Source: Mycobacterium scrofulaceum
GTDB taxonomy: Bacteria; Actinomycetota; Actinomycetes; Mycobacteriales; Mycobacteriaceae
DNA length: 64,000 nucleotides
Direction of reading: 5' to 3'
Assembly (NCBI RefSeq): GCF_002086735.1
Contig: NZ_MVIJ01000024.1
Coordinates: 22,471-86,470, forward strand
The number at the start of each line of letters is the position of its first letter. Within the stretch, counting starts at the first letter, position 1. The position numbers were made by a program, and so were the translations under genes. The notes below the pieces were generated by a model that was not told the DNA's origin, did no database searches, and was given only the letters and a program-made list of their open reading frames with translations. Of this stretch, positions 49,655-57,868 are shown one piece after another.

Positions 49655-50842
49655 CTAGCGCCGGCCCCAGTCCCACGGCGGCGTGCTCAGCAGCCCCTGA
49701 CCCGCGACGCGCGTCTCGCCCCACTCCTTGTACAGCTCGATCTCGACGGCTCGGCGCGTCCCTTCAGCCTCGGCCACCGGCACGGTGTCGAGGAATTCGA
49801 GCAGCGCCCGCGAATGGGTGACCACCAGCACCTGCGTCCGCGCGGCGGCGGTGCGGATCAGCCCCGCGAGCGGGCGCACCAGGTCGGGGTGCAGCGAGGT
49901 CTCCGGCTCGTTGAGCACCATCAACGACGGCGCCCGCGGGCTGGACAGCGCGGCGGCCCACAGCAGGAATCGCAGTGTGCCGTCGGATAATTCGGCGGAG
50001 CGCAGCGGCCGCAGCATGCCGCGCTGCCGCAGCTGCAGGTCGAACAGCCCGTCGTGCTCGGCGACCGACACCGTGGCGCCGTCGAACGCGTCGGCGACGG
50101 CGCGGCTCAGGTCGTCGAAACCCGCCTCGATGATCGTCTGGATCGCGGCGGCCAGGTCGCCGCCGTCGTCGGAGAGCACCGGGGTGCGCGTGCCCACCTG
50201 CGGATGCCGCGCCGGCGCCCCGACGTCGACGCGGAAGCCGTCGTAGAACCGCCACCCGCGCAGCCGCTCACGCACGGCCGCGAGTTCGGGCAGCGCGTGC
50301 GGGTGGGCGTACTCGGCCAGCACGCTGCGATACGACGGCAACGAGCGGGACAACTCGTCGAACCCACGGCCCGAGTCCGCGCTCACTTCGGCGAGCTCGC
50401 GCGTGCGGCGCACCAGCGTCGCGCTGGCGCGCGGCACCGGCCCGGCGAACAGCGCCTCCCGCTTGATCTCGGGATCGCGGCCGAACGCCGACTTGATCCC
50501 CGCCATCTGCGGCATGCCCAGATCGACCAGATAGCCGAAATCGTCTGAGGCGAAGCCCATTTCGAGGGAAACCGGCCGGGTGCGCACCGTGCCCTCGGCC
50601 TTCCCGGTGCGGCGGGCGCCCTTGAGCTCCTCGGGACCCGCCCACAGCGCGGACTGCAACCCGCCCTCGCGGGCGAGCGACGCGATCACCTCGCCGCGGC
50701 CGCAATCGGCCAGCAGCCGCAGCGCGCGATACAGCGACGACTTGCCGGCGCCGTTGGCGCCGGTGACGACCGACAGCCGGCCCAGCGGCAGGATCACCTC
50801 GCGCAGCGAGCGATACCCGCGGATCGCCACCGTCTGCAACAT
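49655..50842 (-). CDS. AAA/ABC-type ATPase with SMC/RecF-like head
   Basis: A 395-residue P-loop ATPase. Walker A GANGAGKSSLYRAL near the N-terminus (MLQTVAIRGYRSLREVILPLGRLSVVTGANG), signature-like ELSDGTLRFLLWAAAL, Walker B APSLMVLNEPETSLHPDL and a His-loop VVTHSRALLEFL. This is the head of the OLD/RecF/SMC group without a nuclease or coiled-coil domain. Walker B ends in Asn-Glu (NEP) instead of Asp-Glu, a known variation. It stands alone after the CPA1 antiporter gene. Roles in DNA repair or defence are possible but not shown; no partner nuclease is adjacent. Confidence 0.78.
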   Translation of the reverse strand: MLQTVAIRGYRSLREVILPLGRLSVVTGANGAGKSSLYRALRLLADCGRGEVIASLAREGGLQSALWAGPEELKGARRTGKAEGTVRTRPVSLEMGFASDDFGYLVDLGMPQMAGIKSAFGRDPEIKREALFAGPVPRASATLVRRTRELAEVSADSGRGFDELSRSLPSYRSVLAEYAHPHALPELAAVRERLRGWRFYDGFRVDVGAPARHPQVGTRTPVLSDDGGDLAAAIQTIIEAGFDDLSRAVADAFDGATVSVAEHDGLFDLQLRQRGMLRPLRSAELSDGTLRFLLWAAALSSPRAPSLMVLNEPETSLHPDLVRPLAGLIRTAAARTQVLVVTHSRALLEFLDTVPVAEAEGTRRAVEIELYKEWGETRVAGQGLLSTPPWDWGRR

Positions 50843-50875
50843 GGAGCCGACTGTACGGTCGAGGACCGACGCGCC

Positions 50876-52468
50876 CTACTCGTTGTCGGCGGCGTCCAGC
50901 AACTGCACTTCCTCGAGGTCCATCTCGTTCTGCAGCTCGCGCAGCACGATGTCGTCGATCAGGTTGCGGTTGCGCAGCGCGGTGATCTCGCGGCGCTTCT
51001 GTTCCAGCACGCCCAGCCGCACCCGACGCACCAGGTCCTTCTTCTTGACCAGATGGTCATTGGTCGAACCGTTCTCGGTGGCCAGCGCCAGCGCAGCCTT
51101 CTCCTCGTATTCCTTCTGCAGCCGCCGCCGCAGATCGTCGCCGATGCCGACTTCGTCGGCGACCGTCGGCAACGCGTCGAGGGCGGCGCGGACGCCCCGG
51201 GTGCGGGCCAGCTGCAATTCCTCGGCGTGCGCGAGATCCTCGGGCATCTTCGCCCAGCGGACCACGGCGGGCAGCGTGGTGCCCTGGACCAGCACGGTCA
51301 CCAGGATGACGACCACCACGATGAAGATGAGCAGGCTGCGGTCGGGGAAGGGCGCACCGCTGAGCGTGGTGGTCGGGACGGCCAGCGCCGCGGCCAGCGA
51401 GACCGCCCCGCGAAAGCCGGCCCAGGCGGTGACGAAACGCTGACGCCAGCCGACGCGGCGTTCGCGCTGCACCTCCCGGCGATCGATCAGCCGGATCAAC
51501 AGGACGGTGATCTCGCCCCAGAAAATGCGCGACAGGATCACCACGGCGGTGACGGCGAGCGCGAGGAACAGGGCGTGCCGAATCCCGCCGTCCACGCCGG
51601 CGATGCCGCGCAGCGCCCCCGGTATCTGGACGCCGACGAACACCCACAGCGAGCCGTTGAGCAGGAAGGTGGCGCTGTCCCAGAACGCGTACGACTGCAG
51701 GCGGGATCGCGCCCGGATCACCACCGGCCCGGCATAGGCGAGCACCAGCGCCGCGACCATCACCGCGACCACCCCGCTGCACTCCATGCTCTGCGCCAGC
51801 AGGAACGCCGCGAACGGGGTCAGCAGGCTCAGGGCCCCTTCCTCCTGCGGCGCGTCGATTCGCTTGCGCAGCAGCGTAACCGCCCCGCCGACCAGCAGCC
51901 CGGCGGCGATACCGCCCAGGTACGACCCGATGAAGCGGACCACCAGGTCGGTCGGCCCGATCGCGGACCCGCCGATCGCGACGTGCACCGTGACGGCGAA
52001 CAGGACCAGGGCCGTGCCGTCGTTGATGAGACTCTCGGCCTTGAGGACGGTGACCGACCGGCGGGGCAGCTTCTTCGCCAGGCCGGCGACGGCGGCGGCG
52101 TCGGTGGGGGACAGGACGGCGCCCAGCACGGCCGCCGTGTGGGAGTCCATGCCCAGCGCCCGCGCCGTCCAGGACACCGCTACCGCCGTCGCGATCACCA
52201 GGGCGATGCTGAGGAAGACGATGATGCGCGCGTTCGCCCGGATCTCACGGAAGCTGGTGTTCAGGCCCTCCCAATAGAGGATCGCGGGCAGGAACAGCAG
52301 CAGCACGATCTCGCCGTTGATGTGCACATGGGCGAAGCTGGGGATCAGGCCCAGCAGCGTGCCGAGCACGATGAGCAACACCGGGGGACCGACGCGGTAG
52401 CGCCGGCCGAGCACCGTCCCGACGATGACGGTCGAGACCAGCGCAACGATCAGGACGAGGCCAAACAC
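50876..52468 (-). CDS. CPA1-family Na+/H+ antiporter (YjcE-like)
   Basis: A 530-residue membrane antiporter with about 12 helices and a 110-residue cytosolic C-terminal tail. Key motifs are GEIVLLLFLPAILYWEGLNTSFREIRAN, the AVLSPTDAAAVAGLAKKLP with cation-binding Asp, and VLKAESLINDGTALVLFAV containing the ND ion-binding pair. The C-terminal region is charged and helical (LRRRLQKEYEEKAAL, LRNRNLIDDIVLRELQNEMDLEEVQLLD). GTG 52468 gives the usual start. It resembles the M. tuberculosis YjcE (Rv2287). It exchanges Na+ or K+ for H+ across the membrane. Confidence 0.85.
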   Translation of the reverse strand: MFGLVLIVALVSTVIVGTVLGRRYRVGPPVLLIVLGTLLGLIPSFAHVHINGEIVLLLFLPAILYWEGLNTSFREIRANARIIVFLSIALVIATAVAVSWTARALGMDSHTAAVLGAVLSPTDAAAVAGLAKKLPRRSVTVLKAESLINDGTALVLFAVTVHVAIGGSAIGPTDLVVRFIGSYLGGIAAGLLVGGAVTLLRKRIDAPQEEGALSLLTPFAAFLLAQSMECSGVVAVMVAALVLAYAGPVVIRARSRLQSYAFWDSATFLLNGSLWVFVGVQIPGALRGIAGVDGGIRHALFLALAVTAVVILSRIFWGEITVLLIRLIDRREVQRERRVGWRQRFVTAWAGFRGAVSLAAALAVPTTTLSGAPFPDRSLLIFIVVVVILVTVLVQGTTLPAVVRWAKMPEDLAHAEELQLARTRGVRAALDALPTVADEVGIGDDLRRRLQKEYEEKAALALATENGSTNDHLVKKKDLVRRVRLGVLEQKRREITALRNRNLIDDIVLRELQNEMDLEEVQLLDAADNE

Positions 52469-52575
52469 CAGCCCATCCTGCCGGACACGCCGGCTTCGCG
52501 CGCGGACCACCCCGGGCGCCGGCAGCCGGTCCCGCAAGCGCTGCCGCCCACACGCCGCTCGCGCTCCAGGCCATA

Positions 52576-53028
52576 ATGGGCTCGATGACTGTCGGGAAGA
52601 TCAGGCTCTTGGTGACCGTCGCCATGCTCGTTTCGCCGATGTTGGTGGGCTGCCACTTCGCCTCCAGGAACCCCCCGTCGACCAAGACGCTGCAGGTGCC
52701 GATGACCGACGTGCTGACCCAGGACGCCCTCACGCAGAGCATCACCCTCGCCGTCGGCAACACGCTGGTGGTGAAGCTGGGCTCGAACTACACCACCCCG
52801 TACCGGTGGGTACCGGACATGAAGGTCAGCGATCCCGCGGTCCTCAAGCAGACCAGTCACGAGTTCGTGCCGCCGAGCAGCGACGCGTTGGGTGCGCCCG
52901 GCATGGAGGTGTGGAAGTTCACGGCGTTGAGGCCGGGGACCACGACGATCGGCACGTCCTACACGAGCTTCGTCGGCAAGGACCCCAAACCCGCGTGCAC
53001 CTACACGGCCACCATCACCGTTCAGTAA
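52576..53028 (+). CDS. Chagasin-like (I42) cysteine protease inhibitor lipoprotein
   Basis: A 150-residue exported lipoprotein with lipobox MLVGC (Cys26) and a beta-rich domain. The loops resemble chagasin inhibitors: SNYTTPYRWVPD corresponds to the NPTTGYxW loop, ALGAPGMEVWKFTAL to the GGxG loop region and RPGTTTIGTSY to the RPW loop. The canonical NPTTG is changed to NYTTP, so activity may be altered. ATG 52576 or 52585. Chagasins inhibit papain-like proteases; here a host lysosomal cathepsin or a bacterial protease could be the target. The 3' end overlaps the convergent DUF1707 gene by 14 bases. Confidence 0.65.
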   Translation: MGSMTVGKIRLLVTVAMLVSPMLVGCHFASRNPPSTKTLQVPMTDVLTQDALTQSITLAVGNTLVVKLGSNYTTPYRWVPDMKVSDPAVLKQTSHEFVPPSSDALGAPGMEVWKFTALRPGTTTIGTSYTSFVGKDPKPACTYTATITVQ

Positions 53029-53461
53029 ACCGTTCCAGCGCACAGGCTTTCGCGGCGGGGCGGATGCCCAGCGCGTGGCTGAGCAGGCCGATCCCGGCGC
53101 CGAGGATGGGCCAGACCGGCCAGAAGTACGTCGCGCCGGTGGTGGCGGCGACGGCCGCCCACACGGTGAGCACGACGACCGTCATCACGAGGTAGGCGGC
53201 CAGGTGAAGGCGCACGCCGCGGCGGGCGGCCTCGATGCGGGCGGCGCGGCGGCGCGGGTCGGCGCGCCGGATGCGCTCCAGCGGCAGGTCGGCGAGCAGC
53301 CGGTCGAGTTCCCCGGTGGTGTGCGCGCCGAACACCGCCTGCGTCCGTTGCTCGTATTCGTCGAGGTCCAGGTAGCCCTGCGCGAGCGCTTGGCCGAGGC
53401 GGTCGGCCGCCCTTTCCCGGTCGCGGTCGCCGGCGCGCGGGGCCATGAGCTGCTGGTCCAT
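53015..53461 (-). CDS. DUF1707-domain membrane protein
   Basis: A 148-residue protein. The N-terminal DUF1707 domain has the usual signature (MAPRAGDRDRERAADRLGQALAQGYLDLDEYEQRTQAVFGAHTTGELDRLLADLPL), followed by two transmembrane helices (LHLAAYLVMTVVVLTVWAAVAATTG, FWPVWPILGAGIGLLSHALG). GGAAGGGGACGAA precedes the ATG. Such proteins are common in actinobacteria and thought to be small-protein scaffolds. Divergent from the TetR gene across a 61-base gap containing its operator, so it is the probable target. Confidence 0.8.
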   Translation of the reverse strand: MDQQLMAPRAGDRDRERAADRLGQALAQGYLDLDEYEQRTQAVFGAHTTGELDRLLADLPLERIRRADPRRRAARIEAARRGVRLHLAAYLVMTVVVLTVWAAVAATTGATYFWPVWPILGAGIGLLSHALGIRPAAKACALERFTER

Positions 53462-53490
53462 TTCGTCCCCTTCCGAAGATGTGAATGGCT

Positions 53491-53512
53491 TTAACATAGT
53501 AGCCAATGTTAA
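53491..53512. promoter_or_regulatory. TetR operator TTAACAT-N8-ATGTTAA
   Basis: A perfect inverted repeat TTAACAT (53491-53497) and ATGTTAA (53506-53512) with an 8-base spacer in the divergent gap between the DUF1707 gene (start 53461) and tetR (start 53523). It is AT-rich against the local background and placed where an autoregulated repressor would bind. Confidence 0.6.
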
Positions 53513-53522
53513 TGTCGTCAAC

Positions 53523-54137
53523 ATGGCACGGGAGCGGAAATCGGCGACGCGCCGCGACAGCTACCACCACGGCGACCTCAAACGCGCCCTGAGCAGCGCG
53601 GCGTTGTCACTGGTGGCCGAGAAGGGGCCGAAGGGCTTCACGCTGACCGAGGCGGCGCGGCGCGCCGGGGTCAGCGCCGCCGCCCCGTACCGGCACTTCG
53701 CGGATAAGGCCGCGCTGCTCGCGACGGTGGCCGAACAGGGCTTCCGGGACCTGCACGCCGCACTCGCCGCGGCCGGTGACGCCGCGTCCGACCCGAAGGA
53801 CCGGGTGGCCGAACTGGGCCGCGCCTACGTGCGCTGGGCCGTCGCCCACCCGGATCACTACCGGGTGATGTTCGGCGCCGAGCTGTCGAAGGCCGACCAT
53901 CCCGACCTGGCGGTCGCCGGCGAGCAGGCGTTCGGCGACCTGCTCGGCGCGATCGCGACATGCCAGGAGGCGGGCATCGTGGGCGGGCGCGACCCGCGTG
54001 ACCTCGCCGCACCGCTGTGGTCGCTGGTGCACGGCGTCGCGTCCCTGGCGATCGGCGGCGAGCTGCGCACGGTCGGCATCGAGCGGGACCCGGAGGCCAT
54101 CGTCACCGGCGTGGTGGCCCAAATGCTGGGCGGCTAG
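53523..54137 (+). CDS. TetR-family regulator
   Basis: A 204-residue regulator. The helix-turn-helix is clear (SYHHGDLKRALSSAALSLVAEKGPKGFTLTEAARRAGVSAAAPYRHFADKAALLATVAEQGF), with a TetR_C_33-like ligand domain (AYVRWAVAHPDHYRVMFGAELSKADHPDL). ATG 53523 is the start. Divergent from the DUF1707 membrane protein gene with a palindrome between. Four bases overlap at the 3' end with the convergent esterase gene. Confidence 0.85.
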   Translation: MARERKSATRRDSYHHGDLKRALSSAALSLVAEKGPKGFTLTEAARRAGVSAAAPYRHFADKAALLATVAEQGFRDLHAALAAAGDAASDPKDRVAELGRAYVRWAVAHPDHYRVMFGAELSKADHPDLAVAGEQAFGDLLGAIATCQEAGIVGGRDPRDLAAPLWSLVHGVASLAIGGELRTVGIERDPEAIVTGVVAQMLGG

Positions 54138-55408
54138 GCGACATTGGCCTGGCGGAGCGTCGCGTAGACCTCGGCCAGGAATTGCTCGACGGCGACCGCG
54201 GTGTGCGCCGCGCGCGCCGAACCGAAGATGTCGAATGCGTGCTGGGTGAACGGCAATTCGGCGTACACGACGGGCTGGTTGCTCACCTGCCGCAGCCGCT
54301 CGACGAACGCGCGCGCCTGCTCGACGGGCACCAGCGAGTCGTTACGGCCGTGCAGGACGAAGAACGGCGGAGCGTCGGCCGACACGTGGTTCACCGGCGA
54401 CGCCGTGACGAACGGTTGCATGTTCGTCGACGGCCGTTGCTTCACAACGGATTTGACGAGCAGCGCGGGCATCATCGGGTGCATGGCGTCGTTGAAGCGG
54501 GTGAAGTCGTAGACGCCGTAGAACGGCACCGCCGCCTGCACCCGGGTGTCGGCGTCTTCGAAGCCGGGCTGGAATTGCGGGTCGTTGGGGGTGAGCGCGG
54601 CCAGCGACGACAGGTGGCCGCCGGCCGAACCGCCGGTGATCGCGATGAATTCGGGGTCGCCGCCGTACTCGGCGATGTGCGCCTTCACCCACGCCAGCGC
54701 GCGCTTGACGTCGACGATGTGGTCGGGCCAGGTGTTGCGCGGGCTGTGCCGGTAGTTGATCGCCACGCAAACCCAGCCCAACTCCGCCAGGTGGCTCATC
54801 AACGGATGTGCCTGTCCGCGTTTGTTTCCCGTCGTCCAGGCCCCCCCGGGGATCTGGAACAGGACCGGCGCCTTGCCGGTCGGGTCCAGGTCGGGGCGGC
54901 GCCAGATGTCCAGGAAATTGGCGCTGCCGAATTCGCCGTAGCTGATGTTGGCATCGTGCGCGTAGTCGCGGTAGATGCGCATCATCCGCAGCAGCCCGGG
55001 CGTCTTGGCGGTGCCGCTGCCGGCCGGGCGGCGCCACAGGTCCCCGGCTTCGGTCAGGCGCGACGGTCCCAGGCCGCGGTCCAACGCCTCGGTCAGCGGC
55101 ACGTTGGCCTTGTGGCCGGCGCGGCTGAAGTTCAGCAGGCCCAGCGCCGACACGCCCGCCACCGCCCACGCCGCGAACCGCACCGGGCGGGTCAGGCGGC
55201 GGGCGGTCAGCGCCAGGCCGCCGAGCTGGCTGACCAGGGTCTGCAGCGGCAGCTCGGTGACCACCAGCCCGAACATCCACGAGAACAGCGAAAGGTATCC
55301 GCTGCGCGCCAACGGCCGGTACGCGTTGAGCGTGGACAGCGCGGTCACCGCCGTGACCACGAGCGACCCTATCTGCCGGATGACGTGGATGATTCGAGCT
55401 GTCCGCAT
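54134..55408 (-). CDS. Alpha/beta hydrolase esterase with N-terminal membrane segments (Lip family)
   Basis: A 424-residue hormone-sensitive-lipase/carboxylesterase family enzyme. An N-terminal part (about residues 1-95) has three hydrophobic segments. The catalytic domain has FQIPGGAWTTGNKRGQAHPLMSHLAELGWVCVAINYRHSP as oxyanion region, Ser261 in ITGGSAGGHLSSLA, Asp in VLHGRNDSLVPVEQAR and His in LPFTQHAFDIFGSARAA. It resembles mycobacterial Lip esterases (LipC/LipQ type). Likely inner-membrane anchored with the active site outside or inside, not decidable here. Convergent with TetR. Confidence 0.82.
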   Translation of the reverse strand: MRTARIIHVIRQIGSLVVTAVTALSTLNAYRPLARSGYLSLFSWMFGLVVTELPLQTLVSQLGGLALTARRLTRPVRFAAWAVAGVSALGLLNFSRAGHKANVPLTEALDRGLGPSRLTEAGDLWRRPAGSGTAKTPGLLRMMRIYRDYAHDANISYGEFGSANFLDIWRRPDLDPTGKAPVLFQIPGGAWTTGNKRGQAHPLMSHLAELGWVCVAINYRHSPRNTWPDHIVDVKRALAWVKAHIAEYGGDPEFIAITGGSAGGHLSSLAALTPNDPQFQPGFEDADTRVQAAVPFYGVYDFTRFNDAMHPMMPALLVKSVVKQRPSTNMQPFVTASPVNHVSADAPPFFVLHGRNDSLVPVEQARAFVERLRQVSNQPVVYAELPFTQHAFDIFGSARAAHTAVAVEQFLAEVYATLRQANVA

Positions 55409-55437
55409 GGGCTCACCTTAACGAGGCGCGGCGCGCC

Positions 55438-56583
55438 TCAGGCGAACACCGTCTTGGGCATCACGGTGGGCTTGACCCCGTACCGCGGGGTGCTGAAGCC
55501 GTAGCCGCCCCTACCGGCCGCGGCCATCGCCGGCATGCCCGCGGGCACCGCCGTCACCGGCCCCGCCTCCTCGGGCGCCATGGTCCAGCCCGACCCGGCC
55601 GTGACCGAAGCGGCGGGGTCGACCGCCGGGGCGGCCGCCGACCAGGTGGACGGAACCGAGAGGCGACCCACCGTGGACGCCTGTCCCGCGCCGGCCAGCA
55701 CGGGCGCCTGGCTCACGCCCGTTGACCCGGCCTGCGCCACCGACCCCGCCAGCGTGGGGCCGACGAAGGGGCCGGCGGTGCCGAGAAAGAGCGACGGCAC
55801 GCCGTTGACGGTGTGCCCCAGCAGCACCGCGGTGGGGATGGTTTCCATGGACCACCAGGCCGCGGTGTTCACCACCCCGTTGATGCTGTTCTGCACAAAC
55901 GGGATGCTGAAGAACCCGCCATTGGCCGCCTGGAGCGGGGCCGCGAGCTGCGCCGCCGCGTTCGGCGCGGCGGTGATGGTGCGCATCAGCCCGGCCTGCG
56001 TGTTGGTCGCGGCGTTGGCCCCTGCGACCGCGGCAGCCTGGCCGGCCAGCCCGCCGGGGTTGGTGAGCGGTGCCGGCGGTGTCATCGGGTTCATCTTTCC
56101 CGCGACCGCCGACGAGGCGGCGTAGCCGTACATCGCGGCGGCGTCCTGCGCCCACATCTCGCCGTAGTGCGCCTCGGTTTCCATGATCGCCGGCGTGTTG
56201 ACGCCGAGGAAGTTGGTCGCGACCAGCGCTGCCAGCTGGGCCCGGTTGGTGGCGACCACCGGCGGGGGAACCGTCATCGCGTATGCCGCTTCGAAGGCCG
56301 CCGCGGAGGCGGTGGCCTGCGCGGCGGCGTGCTGGGCCTGTGCGGCGGTGGTGTTGAGCCACGTGATGAAGGGCTGGGCCGCCGCGGCCGCCGACGCCGA
56401 CGCCGGACCCATCCACTGTTCGCCGGTGAGCTCCGCGACCACCGACTCGTAGCCCGCCGCGGTGGTGTTCAGTTCGGCGGCCAGGGCGTTCCAGGCGGCC
56501 GCGGCGGCCATCATCGGGCCTGCGCCGGCGCCGGCGTACATGCGTGCCGAATTGACTTCTGGGGGTAGTGCACCGAAATCCAT
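55438..56583 (-). CDS. PPE-family protein, SVP subgroup
   Basis: A 381-residue PPE protein. The N-terminal PPE domain (about 180 residues) begins MDFGALPPEVNSARMYAGAGAGPM with the WxG-like EQWMGPAS and a C-terminal helix. The second part contains the SVP signature GRLSVPSTW and ends with PRYGVKPTVMPKTVFA. PPE proteins pair with PE proteins and are secreted by ESX systems. The partner is the PE gene 43 bases upstream in the same direction. No ESX gene is in the window. Confidence 0.93.
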   Translation of the reverse strand: MDFGALPPEVNSARMYAGAGAGPMMAAAAAWNALAAELNTTAAGYESVVAELTGEQWMGPASASAAAAAQPFITWLNTTAAQAQHAAAQATASAAAFEAAYAMTVPPPVVATNRAQLAALVATNFLGVNTPAIMETEAHYGEMWAQDAAAMYGYAASSAVAGKMNPMTPPAPLTNPGGLAGQAAAVAGANAATNTQAGLMRTITAAPNAAAQLAAPLQAANGGFFSIPFVQNSINGVVNTAAWWSMETIPTAVLLGHTVNGVPSLFLGTAGPFVGPTLAGSVAQAGSTGVSQAPVLAGAGQASTVGRLSVPSTWSAAAPAVDPAASVTAGSGWTMAPEEAGPVTAVPAGMPAMAAAGRGGYGFSTPRYGVKPTVMPKTVFA

Positions 56584-56626
56584 TGTCCTGCAATCCTTTC
56601 CGCTAAAATTCTGGTGGTTGCCGGCG

Positions 56627-57433
56627 TCAGACGCCGGCCGGGCGGCCCATCACGGTGGGCTTCACGCCGTAGCGTGGCGCGCCGAGGCCGCCGGTCTTCC
56701 CGGCGGTCGCCACCGCGGGCATGCTGGCCGGCACGCCGGTCACCGACGGGCCCTGGGGCGCGGGGGCCGTCCAGCCAGCCAGCGTCGGGGCCGGGGGAGG
56801 CGCGGCCGGCGCACCGGCCCCCGCCGCCCAGCTCGGTGGCACCGAGAGGCGGCCGACCAGGGCCGCCTGTCCGGGACCCGACACCATCGGGCCCCCGGCG
56901 GTTGGCGTCGCGGGCGCGACGGGCTGCACCGAGTCGGTGAGGGTGGTGCCGGCCAGGGCGGACGACGGCGGGCCCGTCATCGCGTCGGGCCTGATGAGCA
57001 GGCCGCCGCCCGCCATGGCGAGCAGATCCGACGTCGCCGAGCCGAAGTTGCCGGCCCCGATGTTGCCGATGTTGGCGAGGCCGCTGCCCGGCACCGTCGC
57101 CTGCTGGGGCGCGGCGGCGGGGGCCGCATAGGGCAGGGCATTGGCGGCGGAGTTGGCGGCCTCGGTGGCCTGGTAGGAGCCGGCGCTGGTGTTGAGCGTG
57201 CGCACGAATTGTTGGTGCACGGTCGCGGCCTGGGCGTTGACCGACTGGTACAGCTCGCCGTAGGCGGTGAACAGCGCCGCCTGCAGGGCCGAAATCTCGT
57301 CGGCGGCCGCGGGCGCTATCGCCGTGGTCGGGGGCGCCGCCGCCGCGCTTTCGGCGGCCAGCGCCGAGCCAAGGGTCTCGAGCTTTCCCGCGGCGTAGAG
57401 CAACGCCTCGGGTTGAGTGGTCACAAAAGACAT
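56627..57433 (-). CDS. PE-family protein with SVP-type C-terminal tail
   Basis: A 268-residue PE protein. The PE domain (MSFVTTQPEALLYAAGKLETLGSALAAESAAAAPPTTAIAPAAADEISALQAALFTAYGELYQSVNAQAATVHQQF) is followed by a linker and a C-terminus with GRLSVPPSW and PRYGVKPTVM. The tail of about 75 residues closely resembles that of the neighbouring PPE protein. GAGGAG precedes the ATG. PE proteins usually lack this tail, so this is an unusual domain combination, or a product of gene conversion. Forms a heterodimer with the PPE protein by inference. Confidence 0.88.
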   Translation of the reverse strand: MSFVTTQPEALLYAAGKLETLGSALAAESAAAAPPTTAIAPAAADEISALQAALFTAYGELYQSVNAQAATVHQQFVRTLNTSAGSYQATEAANSAANALPYAAPAAAPQQATVPGSGLANIGNIGAGNFGSATSDLLAMAGGGLLIRPDAMTGPPSSALAGTTLTDSVQPVAPATPTAGGPMVSGPGQAALVGRLSVPPSWAAGAGAPAAPPPAPTLAGWTAPAPQGPSVTGVPASMPAVATAGKTGGLGAPRYGVKPTVMGRPAGV

Positions 57434-57541
57434 CGGTGTCTCCTCGTGGAATTGGTCGGGCTCTAGGGGAGTGCCCGGACTCACGGCGGCTAAAGCCGCC
57501 AATTCCACTGGACGCCGATGAAACGCGCGCCGGAAAGAGGC

Positions 57542-57868
57542 TTAGGTCGCCTCGGCCCGGCTTTCCAACGCCTTCACCGCGGCGGGATCGTTTTCGGTCA
57601 GCCCGACCTTCGACGCGCCGCCGGGGGAGCCCAGCTCGGCGAAGAAGTCCGCGTTGATCTGCGTGTATTGGCTGTATTCGGCCGGCAGGTCATCTTCGTA
57701 GTAGATGGACTCGACGGGGCAGACCGGCTCGCAGGCGCCGCAGTCGACGCATTCGTCGGGGTGGATGTAGAGCATCCGCGCGCCCTCGTAGATGCAGTCG
57801 ACGGGGCATTCCTCGATGCACGCCTTGTCCTTGATGTCGACGCAGGGTTCGGCGATGACGTAGGTCAT
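57542..57868 (-). CDS. fdxC: 7Fe ferredoxin FdxC-like
   Basis: A 108-residue ferredoxin with one 3Fe-4S and one 4Fe-4S cluster. Cys9, Cys17 and Cys50 are the 3Fe-4S ligands; Cys21, Cys40, Cys43 and Cys46 are the 4Fe-4S ligands, and Cys25 is the free residue of the Azotobacter FdI layout. The sequence (MTYVIAEPCVDIKDKACIEECPVDCIYEG) is very close to mycobacterial FdxC. The ATG overlaps the stop of the reductase gene (ATGA), making reductase and ferredoxin a translationally coupled pair. Confidence 0.92.
   Translation of the reverse strand: MTYVIAEPCVDIKDKACIEECPVDCIYEGARMLYIHPDECVDCGACEPVCPVESIYYEDDLPAEYSQYTQINADFFAELGSPGGASKVGLTENDPAAVKALESRAEAT

Noticed and set aside
49655..50842. ATPase as part of a defence system (OLD or retron-type)
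   Set aside because: No nuclease, toxin or reverse transcriptase is adjacent; the neighbours are an antiporter gene and a repeat, so a defence role is not supported.
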